From an uncultured Clostridia bacterium (lineage in GTDB: Bacteria > Bacillota > Clostridia > Christensenellales > Borkfalkiaceae): a stretch of DNA of 64,000 nt. The notes beneath the pieces were generated by a model. That model saw only the letters and a list, made by a program, of their open reading frames with translations, ran no database searches and was not told the DNA's origin. The DNA lies in NCBI GenBank assembly GCA_944327625.1, contig CALVHL010000003.1, positions 1 to 64,000 on the forward strand, in the 5' to 3' direction. Positions within the stretch are counted from its first letter, which is position 1; every line of letters starts with the position of its first letter. The translations under genes and the position numbers were made by a program. Shown here in pieces: positions 7,845 to 16,973 of the stretch.

Positions 7845-10217
7845 ATGAATTCAAAGAGCCTTGAAAAACTTGAACTAAATAAGATACTCGCCGCGTGTGC
7901 GGAGTACGCCGTCCTCGACAGAAGCCGCAGCGTCCTTACCTCGTTGCAGCCGTCGTCCGACCTCGACGAGGTGAGATGCCGCCTCAAAGAGTGCGCAGAG
8001 GCGGATAAGCTTCTCTATCGCTACGGCGTGGGAAAGATAGAATATTTCCCCGAAGTCGGCGGCTGTATTCTGCGGGCGGCAAAGGGCAGCACGCTGTCTA
8101 TGGGCGAGCTCCTCGACGTCAATTGTCTGCTCCGCTCGGCGCGTTCGGCTTACGAGGGCATAAGTTCCATAGAGGACGAGGAGATTACAGAGCTGTCGCG
8201 CGTCGCGTCAAATATCTTTTTCGATCCCCGTCTGGAAGACGACATTACTTCAAAGATACTCTCCCCTGAGGAGATGAGCGATTACGCCAGCGACGCGCTC
8301 TTTTCTATAAGGAGCAGGATAAAGTCGCTCAACGAGCGCATAAGAAGCACGCTTGCCGAATACGCCTCGGGCAAGGACGCGCAGTTCCTGCAGGACGGCA
8401 TAGTCACCATAAGGAACGACCGCTACGTCGTGCCCGTCAAGGCGGAATATAAGGGCAGGGTAAAGGGCTTCGTGCACGACCGCTCGCAGTCGGGCGCAAC
8501 TTTCTTCATAGAGCCGGAGTACGTGCTCAACCTCAATAACGAGCTCATCGCCCTGCGCATAGACGAAAAGGAGGAAGTCGAGCGCATTTTAAAGTCGCTC
8601 TCGTCGCGCGTGGGCGCAATGCAGCCACGCCTCGACGCCGACGAAGAAGCGCTCTGCACGCTCGACTGCGCCTACGCCCGCGCGGAATATTCCTACACCG
8701 TCAAGGGCGTTCAGCCCAAGGTCAACACGCGCGGATATATCGACATAATCAAGGGCAGACACCCGCTCATAGATAAGGATAAAGTCGTGCCCGTCTCTGT
8801 CACGCTCGGCGACAAGTATAATTTCCTGCTGCTCTCGGGCGCGAATACGGGCGGCAAGACGGTCACGCTCAAAATGGTCGGGCTTTTCTGTCTGATGGCG
8901 CAGTGCGGCATATTCATTCCCGCGGCTTCGGGCAGCTCGGTCTGCGCATTCAAGGAGATATTCTGCGACATAGGCGACAGCCAGAGCATAGAGGAGAGCC
9001 TTTCAACCTTTTCCAGTCACATAACCAACGTAATTTCAATCTGCAACAGCGCCGACGGCGACAGCCTCGTGCTCATAGACGAGCTGGGCGGCGGCACAAA
9101 TCCCGACGAGGGGCAGGCGCTCGCCCGCGCTATCTGCGAACACCTCATAGAGGCGGGCGGCAGAGGCATAGTAACCACCCATTTCACCGCCCTCAAAGAG
9201 TTTGCGTATAACTTTGACGGCATAGAAAACGCCGCAATGGAGTTCGACAGGGCGACGCTCAAACCGCTTTACAGCATTAAGATAGGCGCACCCGGCGCGA
9301 GCAACGCGCTTGCCATTTCCCGAAGATTGGGCATGAGCGACGAAATACTCGACAGGGCGGCGTCCTACCTTTCGGAGGGCGGCAGAAACTATGAGAACAT
9401 AATAAGAAAAGCCGAAGAAATCCGCGTCGAGGCTCAGACTGCGCTCGACGAAAATCTCGAAAAACAGCGGCAGCTCGACGAGAAGATTGCCGAGGCAAAC
9501 GCGCTCGTCGACAAGCTAAACAAGGAGCGCGAAAAACTGGGGCTTACCGCCCGCGCCGAAAGCAGGCGCATAATCAACGAGCGCACGCACAGGGCGGAGG
9601 AGCTGCTCGACGAGCTCGAGGGCATATTCCGCCAGAGCGAGATAAGCGAGAGCGACCTCATAAAGGCGCGCACGCTCAGAAACCGCATAGGCGACGAGGC
9701 TTACGACGACGAAGCGGGCGTAACGCAGATAGTCAACTTCAAAGACGCAACCCCCGAGGATATGAAGCCCGGACGGCGCGTCTATGTCAAATCGGCGGAC
9801 AGTCAGGGCGAAGTGCTGTCGTTCAACCCCAGAAAGGGCGAGGCGGAGATAGCCATGGGCAGCATAAGGATGCGGACGGGCATAGCCAATCTTCAGATTA
9901 TTCCCGACGCGCCCGCAAGGAAAAAGCCGCCCAAGGAAAACGTCAAGGTGGTAAGAAAGTTCACGCCCTCCCAGCCGCAGTTTGAGATAAACGTCATCGG
10001 AATGAACGTCGAGGAGGCGCTCGCCGAGGTTGAAAATTTCATCGACAAGGCGGTCATGGACAACCTCGAAACGGTCAAGATAATTCACGGCGCGGGCACG
10101 GGCAGGCTGAGGACGGCAATTGCCGAACGCCTCCGCAAAATGCGGCACGTCAAGGAATTCCGCTCGGGCAGATACGGCGAGGGGGAAATAGGCGTGACCA
10201 TCGTCACTCTTAAATAA
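7845..10217 (+). CDS. mutS2: Endonuclease MutS2
   Basis: A MutS-like ATPase, 790 aa. In Bacillota it acts on recombination intermediates or rescues collided ribosomes rather than doing mismatch repair. Walker A is GANTGGKT at residues 332-339, and Walker B is LVLIDELGGGTNPDEG. A long coiled-coil region rich in E, K and R follows at about 500-620. The C-terminal Smr domain (about 710-790) carries the IHGAGTGRLR motif. It lacks the MutS mismatch-reading N-terminal domains, as expected for MutS2. The start is four bases after the U32 stop and I see no good ribosome site, so coupled translation is likely. The last 28 bases are duplicated just downstream. Confidence 0.95.
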   Translation: MNSKSLEKLELNKILAACAEYAVLDRSRSVLTSLQPSSDLDEVRCRLKECAEADKLLYRYGVGKIEYFPEVGGCILRAAKGSTLSMGELLDVNCLLRSARSAYEGISSIEDEEITELSRVASNIFFDPRLEDDITSKILSPEEMSDYASDALFSIRSRIKSLNERIRSTLAEYASGKDAQFLQDGIVTIRNDRYVVPVKAEYKGRVKGFVHDRSQSGATFFIEPEYVLNLNNELIALRIDEKEEVERILKSLSSRVGAMQPRLDADEEALCTLDCAYARAEYSYTVKGVQPKVNTRGYIDIIKGRHPLIDKDKVVPVSVTLGDKYNFLLLSGANTGGKTVTLKMVGLFCLMAQCGIFIPAASGSSVCAFKEIFCDIGDSQSIEESLSTFSSHITNVISICNSADGDSLVLIDELGGGTNPDEGQALARAICEHLIEAGGRGIVTTHFTALKEFAYNFDGIENAAMEFDRATLKPLYSIKIGAPGASNALAISRRLGMSDEILDRAASYLSEGGRNYENIIRKAEEIRVEAQTALDENLEKQRQLDEKIAEANALVDKLNKEREKLGLTARAESRRIINERTHRAEELLDELEGIFRQSEISESDLIKARTLRNRIGDEAYDDEAGVTQIVNFKDATPEDMKPGRRVYVKSADSQGEVLSFNPRKGEAEIAMGSIRMRTGIANLQIIPDAPARKKPPKENVKVVRKFTPSQPQFEINVIGMNVEEALAEVENFIDKAVMDNLETVKIIHGAGTGRLRTAIAERLRKMRHVKEFRSGRYGEGEIGVTIVTLK

Positions 10218-10284
10218 TCAATCTCGCCTGTCAATTTGTTTCATCGTGTAAAAAAAGGCGTGACCATCGTCACCCTCAAATAAC
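10190..10284 (+). repeat. Imperfect direct repeat of the mutS2 3' end
   Basis: The last codons and stop of mutS2 (10190-10218) recur at 10256-10284 with changes only at two third-codon positions inside the coding part. The second copy is also in the sense GVTIVTLK-stop but has no upstream frame. The period is 66 bases; the intervening DNA is not duplicated. Confidence 0.8.
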
Positions 10285-10368
10285 CTTTCCGATTTTGGGC
10301 GGAAATAGTCAAAATAGTTAAACCTGCTAAATACAATATAAATAACTATTATATTTAGGGGCAAACTA

Positions 10369-11070
10369 TTGAAAAATAAAGTTATTTCTGTTATAGTAAA
10401 CATCGCACTCTGTTTCATCATAGTCGCAACCGCCGCCGTCGGTTTTGTCGGCGGGGGAGCGGCGACCGTATCTTCGGACGGGGAAAACCTCTTTTACCGC
10501 TCGCCGCAGCCCAAGGGCGTAAGCCTTATGTTCAACGTCTACGAGAACACGGCGAACGTCTATAAAATACTCGACATTCTCGACGAGTACGGCGCAAAGG
10601 CGACCTTTTTCGTCGGCGGCTCGTGGGCGGACGACAACGTCGACTGTCTGAGGGATATTGCTTCGCGCGGGCACGAAGTCGGCTCGCACGGGTATTTCCA
10701 CAGAGATCACGACAAACTCAGCTATGCCCAGAATATCGAAGAAATTTCGGTGAGCGTAAAGCTTATAAACGCCGTGCTCGGCGGTAAGGCGACGCTCTTT
10801 GCGCCGCCGTCGGGCGCATACTGCGAGGCGACGCTTACGGCGTGCGACGCGCTCGGGCTTAAAGTAATAATGTGGAGCCGCGACACCATAGACTGGCGCG
10901 ACAGCGACACGGCGCTCATCATAAAGCGGGCGACAAAAAATCTTGAAAACGGGGAGTTCATACTCATGCATCCCAAGGATGTCACGGTAAGCGCTCTGCC
11001 TCAAATATTAAACTGCGTAAGACAAAGCGGCTATTCCGCGGTAACGGTATCTTACAATTTAGGAGAATAA
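10369..11070 (+). CDS. ylxY: YlxY-like polysaccharide deacetylase family protein
   Basis: A 233-aa NodB-fold protein with an N-terminal signal or anchor segment (about residues 4-29), so it acts outside the membrane. The usual catalytic TFDDG is replaced by LMFNVYEN. The second metal motif survives as SHGYFH, and TFFVGGSW is recognisable. YlxY proteins commonly lose the first aspartates, and ylxY lies next to the M16 peptidase gene mlpA in Bacillus, exactly as here. The start is TTG at 10369 after AGGGGCAAACTA. The next ATG lies well inside the membrane segment. It may be non-catalytic, perhaps a peptidoglycan-binding helper; that part is inference. Confidence 0.75.
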   Translation: MKNKVISVIVNIALCFIIVATAAVGFVGGGAATVSSDGENLFYRSPQPKGVSLMFNVYENTANVYKILDILDEYGAKATFFVGGSWADDNVDCLRDIASRGHEVGSHGYFHRDHDKLSYAQNIEEISVSVKLINAVLGGKATLFAPPSGAYCEATLTACDALGLKVIMWSRDTIDWRDSDTALIIKRATKNLENGEFILMHPKDVTVSALPQILNCVRQSGYSAVTVSYNLGE

Positions 11071-12305
11071 TGGTTCACTTTAAACAGCTTGACAACGGCA
11101 TCAGACTAATCGTAAAGCAGATGACGGGGCTTCTCTCCGTCACCATGGGCATAATCGTCGGCACGGGCGCATCGGCGGAGACGGCGGCGCAGGACGGCAT
11201 TTCGCACTTTATCGAGCACATGATGTTCAAGGGCACGAAAAAGCGCACCGCGTTCCAGATTTCGGACGCAATGGACGCAATCGGCGCACAGGTCAACGCC
11301 TTTACGGGCAAGGATATGACCTGCTACTACGCAAAATCGACTTCCAGCCACGCGGCGGAGGCGTTTGAAATACTCTCCGACCTCTTTTTAAACAGCGTCT
11401 TCCCCGAAGATGAGATGGTCAAGGAAAAGGGGGTAATAGTCGAGGAGATCAGCATGAACGAGGATACCCCCGACGACCTATGTCTCGACCTTCTCTCCCG
11501 CGCATTCTTCGGCGAGGAGAACTACGGCAGAAACATTCTCGGCACCAAGGAGAACGTAAGGGGCTTTACCAAGTCCGACGTCGACGCCTATCTCGCCGAC
11601 AGGTACACGACCGACAATATAATAATCTCAATGGCGGGCAATATCTCCGTAGAGCTCGCCGAAAAACTTGTCGAACAGTATTTCGGCGGGCTTAAAAAGA
11701 CGACTAAAAAGCCCGTGGATATGTCCGTCAGGCTCAAATCGGACAACCTTTTCAGAAAGAAGGACATAGAGCAGATTCATATCGCCATCGCATATCCCTC
11801 GATGAAGCGGTACGAGCGGCTGTCCGACGCGACGAGCATAATGAACGCCGTATTCGGCGGCAGTATGTCCTCCCGCCTTTTCAAGCGCGTGAGGGAGGAG
11901 ATGGGGCTTGCCTATACGGTATATTCCTATATGTCGATGTTTGAAAAGTCGGGTTCGCTCGTCATATATGCGGGCGTAAACGCCGCCGACTATAAGCGCT
12001 CGGCAGAGGCGATATACGGCTGCATTGAGGAAATGCGCAAGAAAAATCTCTCCGAGGAGGAGTTCCTACGCGGCAAGGAGCAGCTTCTCTCGTCGTCGGT
12101 ATTCGCGCAGGAGAGCACGAGCTCGCAGATGCTTCTATACGGCAAGGAGCTCATATATTCGGGCAATATTTACGACTTTGAAAAGCGCATAGCCGACATA
12201 ACCGCCGTCACGCTTTCTGACGTGTACGAGGCGATAGAGTACAACTTCGACGACAGGTACAGGGCGACCGCGCTCGTCGGCAACGTCGACGCGCCGCTCG
12301 TATGA
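11070..12305 (+). CDS. mlpA: M16 family zinc peptidase (MlpA/YmxG type)
   Basis: A 411-aa insulinase-type metallopeptidase. The inverted zinc motif HFIEH is at residues 46-50, and the downstream glutamate is in the segment around EKGVIVEEISM. The second, non-catalytic half follows, with the R/Y pair region SSRLFKRVREEMGLAY. Known: Bacillus MlpA/YmxG sits directly after ylxY and influences extracellular protease levels. The start codon shares bases with the ylxY stop. It overlaps the next gene by four bases, so this is part of a long run of co-oriented genes. Confidence 0.92.
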   Translation: MVHFKQLDNGIRLIVKQMTGLLSVTMGIIVGTGASAETAAQDGISHFIEHMMFKGTKKRTAFQISDAMDAIGAQVNAFTGKDMTCYYAKSTSSHAAEAFEILSDLFLNSVFPEDEMVKEKGVIVEEISMNEDTPDDLCLDLLSRAFFGEENYGRNILGTKENVRGFTKSDVDAYLADRYTTDNIIISMAGNISVELAEKLVEQYFGGLKKTTKKPVDMSVRLKSDNLFRKKDIEQIHIAIAYPSMKRYERLSDATSIMNAVFGGSMSSRLFKRVREEMGLAYTVYSYMSMFEKSGSLVIYAGVNAADYKRSAEAIYGCIEEMRKKNLSEEEFLRGKEQLLSSSVFAQESTSSQMLLYGKELIYSGNIYDFEKRIADITAVTLSDVYEAIEYNFDDRYRATALVGNVDAPLV

Positions 12306-12787
12306 CCGAATTCGCGCAGGCGTTCGCGCCCTGCTATTCGCCCGACAGCCGAGTGCTCATTCTCGGCAGTTTTCCGTCGGTTAAGAGCAGACAGCAGAAT
12401 TTTTATTACGGCAACAGACAAAACAGCTTCTGGAAAATACTCTCCTCGTTCTTCGGCGAAAGCCTGCCGGAGACGGTGGAGCAAAAGAAAAAATTTCTCT
12501 TTGCGCACAAAATCGCGCTCTGGGATATGGTCGAAAGCTGTACGATAGAGGGCTCTGCCGACGCGTCTATCAAAAATTTTAAGGTGGTAAATCTTCAAGA
12601 GGTATTGCAAAATTGTCCGATTGAGGTTATACTTTTAAACGGCGGCAAGGCGACGGAGCTTTACAGGCGCTATTGCGGCGATATAGCTATTCCCGCATAC
12701 TCGCTCCCCTCCACAAGCCCCGCCAATACAAATCCCAAGGAAGAGAAGTGGTATGAAGCTCTCGGACGAGCTTTCGGCAGATCTTGA
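12302..12787 (+). CDS. DNA-deoxyinosine glycosylase (uracil-DNA glycosylase fold)
   Basis: A 161-aa protein of the hypoxanthine/uracil-DNA glycosylase superfamily. The conserved opening VLILGSFPSVKS is at about residues 18-29, followed by FYYGNRQNSFWK and the substrate loop ALWDMVESC. The later SLPSTSPAN motif matches the family's terminal catalytic loop. It would excise hypoxanthine from deaminated adenine in DNA as the first step of base excision repair. It starts four bases before the end of mlpA and overlaps the next repair gene by 35 bases, making a small DNA-repair pair. Confidence 0.85.
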   Translation: MTEFAQAFAPCYSPDSRVLILGSFPSVKSRQQNFYYGNRQNSFWKILSSFFGESLPETVEQKKKFLFAHKIALWDMVESCTIEGSADASIKNFKVVNLQEVLQNCPIEVILLNGGKATELYRRYCGDIAIPAYSLPSTSPANTNPKEEKWYEALGRAFGRS

Positions 12788-13424
12788 AAGTCATCGCGAC
12801 GACGGCTATGCGGCGTTTCATTCCGTGCTCATAAAGTGCGATAAAAGTCAGCTAATCGGCGTGCGCACGCCCGCGCTCCGCTCGCTCGCAAAGAAATACG
12901 CTCCCCGCATTGAGGAGCTCTTTTGCCTCGACGACGACAGGTACGAGGTAAAGTTCATAAAACTCGCCGCGGCGGCAATGCTCAGCTATGAAGAATTTTT
13001 GAAATATCTTCCCCGCTGTCTGCCGCTTATAGATAACTGGGCGCTGTGCGATATGTTCAAGCCGCTCTGCATTAAGAAAAACAGAGAAGATTTCAGACCT
13101 TACATAGACAATTTGTTGTCGGACGGTCGGGAATATTATCAGCGTTTCGCCCTCACTTCGCTGCTTTCATTCTATGTCGTGGACGAATATATCGACTATA
13201 TATTCGGGTGTACGGCTCGGGCAGACTGCTCGAAGTACTACGTGCGGACGGCCGTCGCGTGGCTTATATGCGAGGTGATCGTAAAGCGCTTTGAAAGGGG
13301 CGTTTTCTTTCTGAAAAGAGGAACGCTCGACGCGGCTACGCACAATATGGCAATACGCAAATCGACGGAAAGTTACCGTCTCGACAATGACCAAAAAAAC
13401 TATTTAAAGAGTTTAAAGAGATAA
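12753..13424 (+). CDS. DNA alkylation repair protein, AlkD-like HEAT repeat
   Basis: A 223-aa AlkD-family protein: an all-helical HEAT-repeat DNA glycosylase that removes positively charged alkylated bases without base flipping. Recognisable pieces are the GVRTPALRSLAKKY opening (about residues 36-49), the DNWALCDMF segment (about 94-102) and the W/R-rich helix AVAWLICEV. It overlaps the deoxyinosine glycosylase gene by 35 bases, so the two are probably coupled. It ends four bases before tex. Confidence 0.88.
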   Translation: MKLSDELSADLESHRDDGYAAFHSVLIKCDKSQLIGVRTPALRSLAKKYAPRIEELFCLDDDRYEVKFIKLAAAAMLSYEEFLKYLPRCLPLIDNWALCDMFKPLCIKKNREDFRPYIDNLLSDGREYYQRFALTSLLSFYVVDEYIDYIFGCTARADCSKYYVRTAVAWLICEVIVKRFERGVFFLKRGTLDAATHNMAIRKSTESYRLDNDQKNYLKSLKR

Positions 13425-13428
13425 GGAT

Positions 13429-15594
13429 ATGGAAATAGTAAATCAACTCACAGAAGAATTCGGACTTAAACCTGAACACGCGCAGAACGTCGTAAAGCTG
13501 CTCGACGAGGGCAACACAATTCCCTTCATCGCCAGATACAGAAAGGAGATGACGGGCGGCATTGACGACCAGGTATTAAGGCATTTTTCGGACAGGTACG
13601 AATACCTCAAAAACCTCGAAAAGCGCAAGGGCGAGGTTGCCGCGGCGATAACCGAACAGGGCAAGATGACCGACGAGATACAGTCGGCGATAGACGCCTG
13701 CCGCACGATGACAGAGATTGAGGACGTATACCGTCCCTTCAAGCAGAAGAAAAAGACTAGGGCTTCCGTGGCGATCGCCAAGGGCTTACAGCCGCTTGCC
13801 GATTTCATACTCGCGCAGGAGGGCGATCCCTACGCCGAGGCGGAAAAATACATAAATGAGGAGCTGGGCGTTGCGACCTCCAAGGACGCGATAGACGGCG
13901 CGAAGGACATAATCGCCGAAATCATTTCGGACAATGCCGAACTCAGGAAGAAGCTCCGCACGCTCATGGAAAATCACGGCGAAATTCAGGTCAAGCTCGC
14001 GAAAGACGACGGCAAGGGCACTTACGATATGTATGCCGATTATTCCGAGCTCGTCTCCGAAATCAAGGATCACCGCATACTTGCCATCAACCGCGGCGAA
14101 AAGGAGGAGTGTCTCAAAGTAAAGATAGCCTTCGACGCGGACCTTGCCAAGAGGGTATGCGCCGTCAAATACGTCACCACCAAGGGCGCGTGTGCCGACC
14201 TCATAAAGGAGGCGGCTTCGGACGGCTATGACAGGCTTATAGAGCCGTCTGTCGAGAGAGAAGTGCGCTCCATACTCACCGACAGGGCGAGCGAGCAGGC
14301 AATAAGGATGTTCGAGGTCAATCTCCGTCCGCTTCTCCTGCAACCGCCCGTAAAGGGCAAGGTGACGCTCGGGCTCGATCCCGGCTACCGCACGGGCTGC
14401 AAAGTCGCCGTCGTCGACGAGACGGGCAAAGTGCTCGACACGTCCGTCATCTTTCTCATTCCCGAAGCCCGTCAGGAGGAGAGCAAGAAGATAATCAAAG
14501 AGCTCGTCAGAAAGCACAAAGTCGACGTCATCTCGATAGGCAACGGCACGGCAGGCAAGGAGACGGAAATATTCGTCGCCGAGCTCCTGAAAGAACTCGA
14601 CCGCCCCGTAAGCTATGCCGTAGTCAACGAAGCGGGCGCAAGCGTATATTCTGCAAGTCCGCTCGCCGTTGAGGAGTTCCCCGACCTCGACCTCACCAAG
14701 CGTTCGGCAATATCCATTGCCCGCCGCCTGCAGGATCCCCTCGCAGAGCTCATCAAGATAGATCCCAAGTCGATAGGCGTGGGGCAGTATCAGCATGATA
14801 TGGACAAAAAGCGCCTTGACGCGGTGCTGGGCGGCGTACTCGAAGACTGCGTCAACAGCGTCGGCGTAGACCTTAACACGGCAAGCGCATATCTTCTCAA
14901 ATTCGTCGCGGGGCTCAATGCGGGCGTCGCCAAGAATATCGTCGCTTACCGCGAGGAAAACGGCAAATTCAAGCGCCGTTCGCAGCTTCTGAAAGTGCCT
15001 AAACTCGGCGCAAAGGCTTACGAACAGTGCGCGGGCTTCCTGCGCATAACCGACGGCGACAACATACTCGACAATACGGCGGTTCACCCCGAAAGCTATG
15101 ACAAGGCGGAAAAGCTTTTACAGCTTTTCGGCTACACAGACGAGGACGTCAGAAACGGCGGACTTTCTGACCTGCCCGAAAAGGTAAAGGCGTTCGGCGC
15201 GGAAAAGGCGGCGGAATATACGGGGCTCGACAAAGCAACGCTCTCCGACGTAGTCACCGAACTCGTAAAGCCGGGCAGGGACATAAGGGACAGCCTGCCC
15301 GCACCCGTGCTCAGAAGGGATATAATGAGCATTGAAGACCTCTCCGTCGGAATGGTGGTAGAGGGCTCGGTGCGCAACGTAATAGACTTCGGCGCGTTCA
15401 TAGATATAGGCGTGCATCAGGACGGGCTCGTGCATATTTCGGAAATAACCGACAAATATATCAAGCACCCCTCGGACGTACTCAAAGTCGGTCAGCGCGT
15501 CAAGGCGGTAATAATCAATCTCGACGTCAAGAAACAGCGCATCGGTCTGTCTATTAAACAGCTCGGCAGGGCGGCAAAACAAAAAAACACTTGA
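13429..15594 (+). CDS. tex: Tex family S1 RNA-binding transcription accessory protein
   Basis: A 721-aa Tex protein with the full domain series: an N-terminal helical Tex-N region (EEFGLKPEHAQNVVKLL), a YqgF/RuvX-like RNase H fold in the middle (TLGLDPGYRTGCKVAVVDE), helix-hairpin-helix motifs (NIVAYREENGKFKRRSQLL) and a C-terminal S1 domain (GSVRNVIDFGAFIDIGVHQD). Tex binds nucleic acid and RNA polymerase and affects transcription of stress and virulence genes. It follows AlkD by only four bases with AAGGAT upstream. The acpP promoter starts just before its stop codon. Confidence 0.96.
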   Translation: MEIVNQLTEEFGLKPEHAQNVVKLLDEGNTIPFIARYRKEMTGGIDDQVLRHFSDRYEYLKNLEKRKGEVAAAITEQGKMTDEIQSAIDACRTMTEIEDVYRPFKQKKKTRASVAIAKGLQPLADFILAQEGDPYAEAEKYINEELGVATSKDAIDGAKDIIAEIISDNAELRKKLRTLMENHGEIQVKLAKDDGKGTYDMYADYSELVSEIKDHRILAINRGEKEECLKVKIAFDADLAKRVCAVKYVTTKGACADLIKEAASDGYDRLIEPSVEREVRSILTDRASEQAIRMFEVNLRPLLLQPPVKGKVTLGLDPGYRTGCKVAVVDETGKVLDTSVIFLIPEARQEESKKIIKELVRKHKVDVISIGNGTAGKETEIFVAELLKELDRPVSYAVVNEAGASVYSASPLAVEEFPDLDLTKRSAISIARRLQDPLAELIKIDPKSIGVGQYQHDMDKKRLDAVLGGVLEDCVNSVGVDLNTASAYLLKFVAGLNAGVAKNIVAYREENGKFKRRSQLLKVPKLGAKAYEQCAGFLRITDGDNILDNTAVHPESYDKAEKLLQLFGYTDEDVRNGGLSDLPEKVKAFGAEKAAEYTGLDKATLSDVVTELVKPGRDIRDSLPAPVLRRDIMSIEDLSVGMVVEGSVRNVIDFGAFIDIGVHQDGLVHISEITDKYIKHPSDVLKVGQRVKAVIINLDVKKQRIGLSIKQLGRAAKQKNT

Positions 15595-15619
15595 CAGATT
15601 GGCATAATTGATATAAAAT
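15591..15619 (+). promoter_or_regulatory. Promoter of acpP
   Basis: TTGACA at 15591-15596 overlaps the tex stop codon. The -10 is TAAAAT at 15614-15619 (17-base spacer), or TATAAA at 15612. A GATAGGAGA ribosome site lies upstream of the acpP ATG at 15651. Confidence 0.65.
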
Positions 15620-15650
15620 CAAAATATAACCGATAGGAGATATATTAAAT

Positions 15651-15872
15651 ATGTTGGAAGAAATTGCAAAGATACTTTCCGAACAGCTCGGCATACCCCA
15701 GTCCAAGATCACCCTTGAAAGCAGAATAGTAGAGGACCTCGGCGCAGACTCGCTCGACGTCGTAGAACTTCTCATGCAGCTCGAGGATAACACGGGCAAG
15801 ACCATTCCCGACGACAAAGTCGCGTCCATCAAGACGGTCGGCGACCTCGTCGAAACGCTTTCGACGCTGTAA
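15651..15872 (+). CDS. acpP: Acyl carrier protein
   Basis: A 73-aa acidic carrier of growing fatty acyl chains. The 4'-phosphopantetheine attachment serine is S34 in the invariant LGADSLDVVEL. Length and acidity are typical. It is transcribed alone from its own promoter and closed by a strong terminator at 15944-15980; no other fatty acid genes are adjacent. Confidence 0.97.
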   Translation: MLEEIAKILSEQLGIPQSKITLESRIVEDLGADSLDVVELLMQLEDNTGKTIPDDKVASIKTVGDLVETLSTL

Positions 15873-15943
15873 TTTTAATCAGCATGGCAATCTGAAAACG
15901 GGCATATTTTTTAATATCGCCATATAATACAGGCATATTTTCG

Positions 15944-15980
15944 GGGCGGCGCGCCAAAAATCTGGCGCGCCGCCCTTTTG
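15944..15980 (+). terminator. Intrinsic terminator after acpP
   Basis: Thirteen perfect GC-rich base pairs (15944-15956 with 15963-15975) with a 6-base loop, followed by TTTTGCTTTTT. The run from here to 16150 shows nothing further that I can support. A decamer GGCATATTTT occurs twice just upstream (about 15901 and 15932). Confidence 0.9.
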
Positions 15981-16170
15981 CTTTTTCTCCGTTTAATTCA
16001 CCCGTCGCCCGCGTCCTGCCGCGCCAACCGTCCGCAATATGCCGCAAACCTTTCTCGACCGTCTGTCGCAACCCTGCCAATCTGCAAAACGCCCGACCAA
16101 AGCCGCGCACCAATTTGCTCCCGTGCGGCATAGACTATAAAAAATACTGTCTTACGGGAGATGACTTGTT

Positions 16171-16941
16171 TTGGAATGGTTGACAAATCTCGACGGGTGG
16201 GTGCAGGCGCTCGTCGCAACGCTCTTTACGTGGGCGATGACGGCGGCGGGCGCGGCGCTCGTCTTTTTCTGTAAAAAGGTCGGCAGAACCTCTTTCTGCC
16301 TCATGACTGCGGGCGCGGGGGGAATAATGCTCGCCTCGTCCTTTTTCTCGCTGCTTCTGCCCGCCCTCGAACGGGGCGGCGACAGCGCGTATATCGTGCT
16401 TACCTCGGGCTTTATCGCGGGCGGCTTAGTAATAGTTATTACCGATCTCATAATGGGCGCGGCGACGAGGTATGCCGACAAAAAGCGCCGCTCGTCGGCG
16501 GTTATGTGCGTCGCCGTAACCGTGCACAACATACCCGAGGGGCTTGCCGTCGGCGTGGCGTTCGGCGCGTTGGCGGCGGGCGGGCAGACGGGGCTCACCG
16601 CTGCGGTAATGCTCGCCCTCGGCATCGGCATACAGAACTTCCCCGAGGGAATGTGCGTCGCATTCCCCTTGCGGGCAAACGGAATGTCGCGCTTCAAAAG
16701 CTTTTTCATCGGTCAGCTCTCTGGCGCGGTGGAGATTGCCGCAGGCGTAATCGGCGCGCTCGCCGTGACCGTGACCGACGGCATATTGCCCTTTGCGCTC
16801 GCCTTTTCCTCGGGCGCGATGATTGCCGTCGTCTGCGCCGAACTCGTGCCTGAAAGCTTTGCCGTCAGCAAGATAAAGGCGACCTCGGGCATAGTTTTAG
16901 GCTTTGCGCTCATGATGATACTCGACATTGCCTTCGGCTGA
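16171..16941 (+). CDS. ZIP family divalent metal transporter
   Basis: A 256-aa ZIP permease that imports zinc or another divalent metal. About eight hydrophobic segments are visible. The metal-binding pair of helices carries HNIPEGLAVGVAFG and QNFPEGMCVAFPL, the two halves of the binuclear site. In the second half Q-N replaces the more usual H-N. The start is TTG at 16171 with GGGAG ten bases upstream; no ATG or GTG fits better. It appears to be transcribed alone or with the following SDR, which starts 32 bases after its stop. Confidence 0.88.
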   Translation: MEWLTNLDGWVQALVATLFTWAMTAAGAALVFFCKKVGRTSFCLMTAGAGGIMLASSFFSLLLPALERGGDSAYIVLTSGFIAGGLVIVITDLIMGAATRYADKKRRSSAVMCVAVTVHNIPEGLAVGVAFGALAAGGQTGLTAAVMLALGIGIQNFPEGMCVAFPLRANGMSRFKSFFIGQLSGAVEIAAGVIGALAVTVTDGILPFALAFSSGAMIAVVCAELVPESFAVSKIKATSGIVLGFALMMILDIAFG

Positions 16942-16973
16942 ATAATTTTCGTCGCGGCGGTTATGCTAATTGT

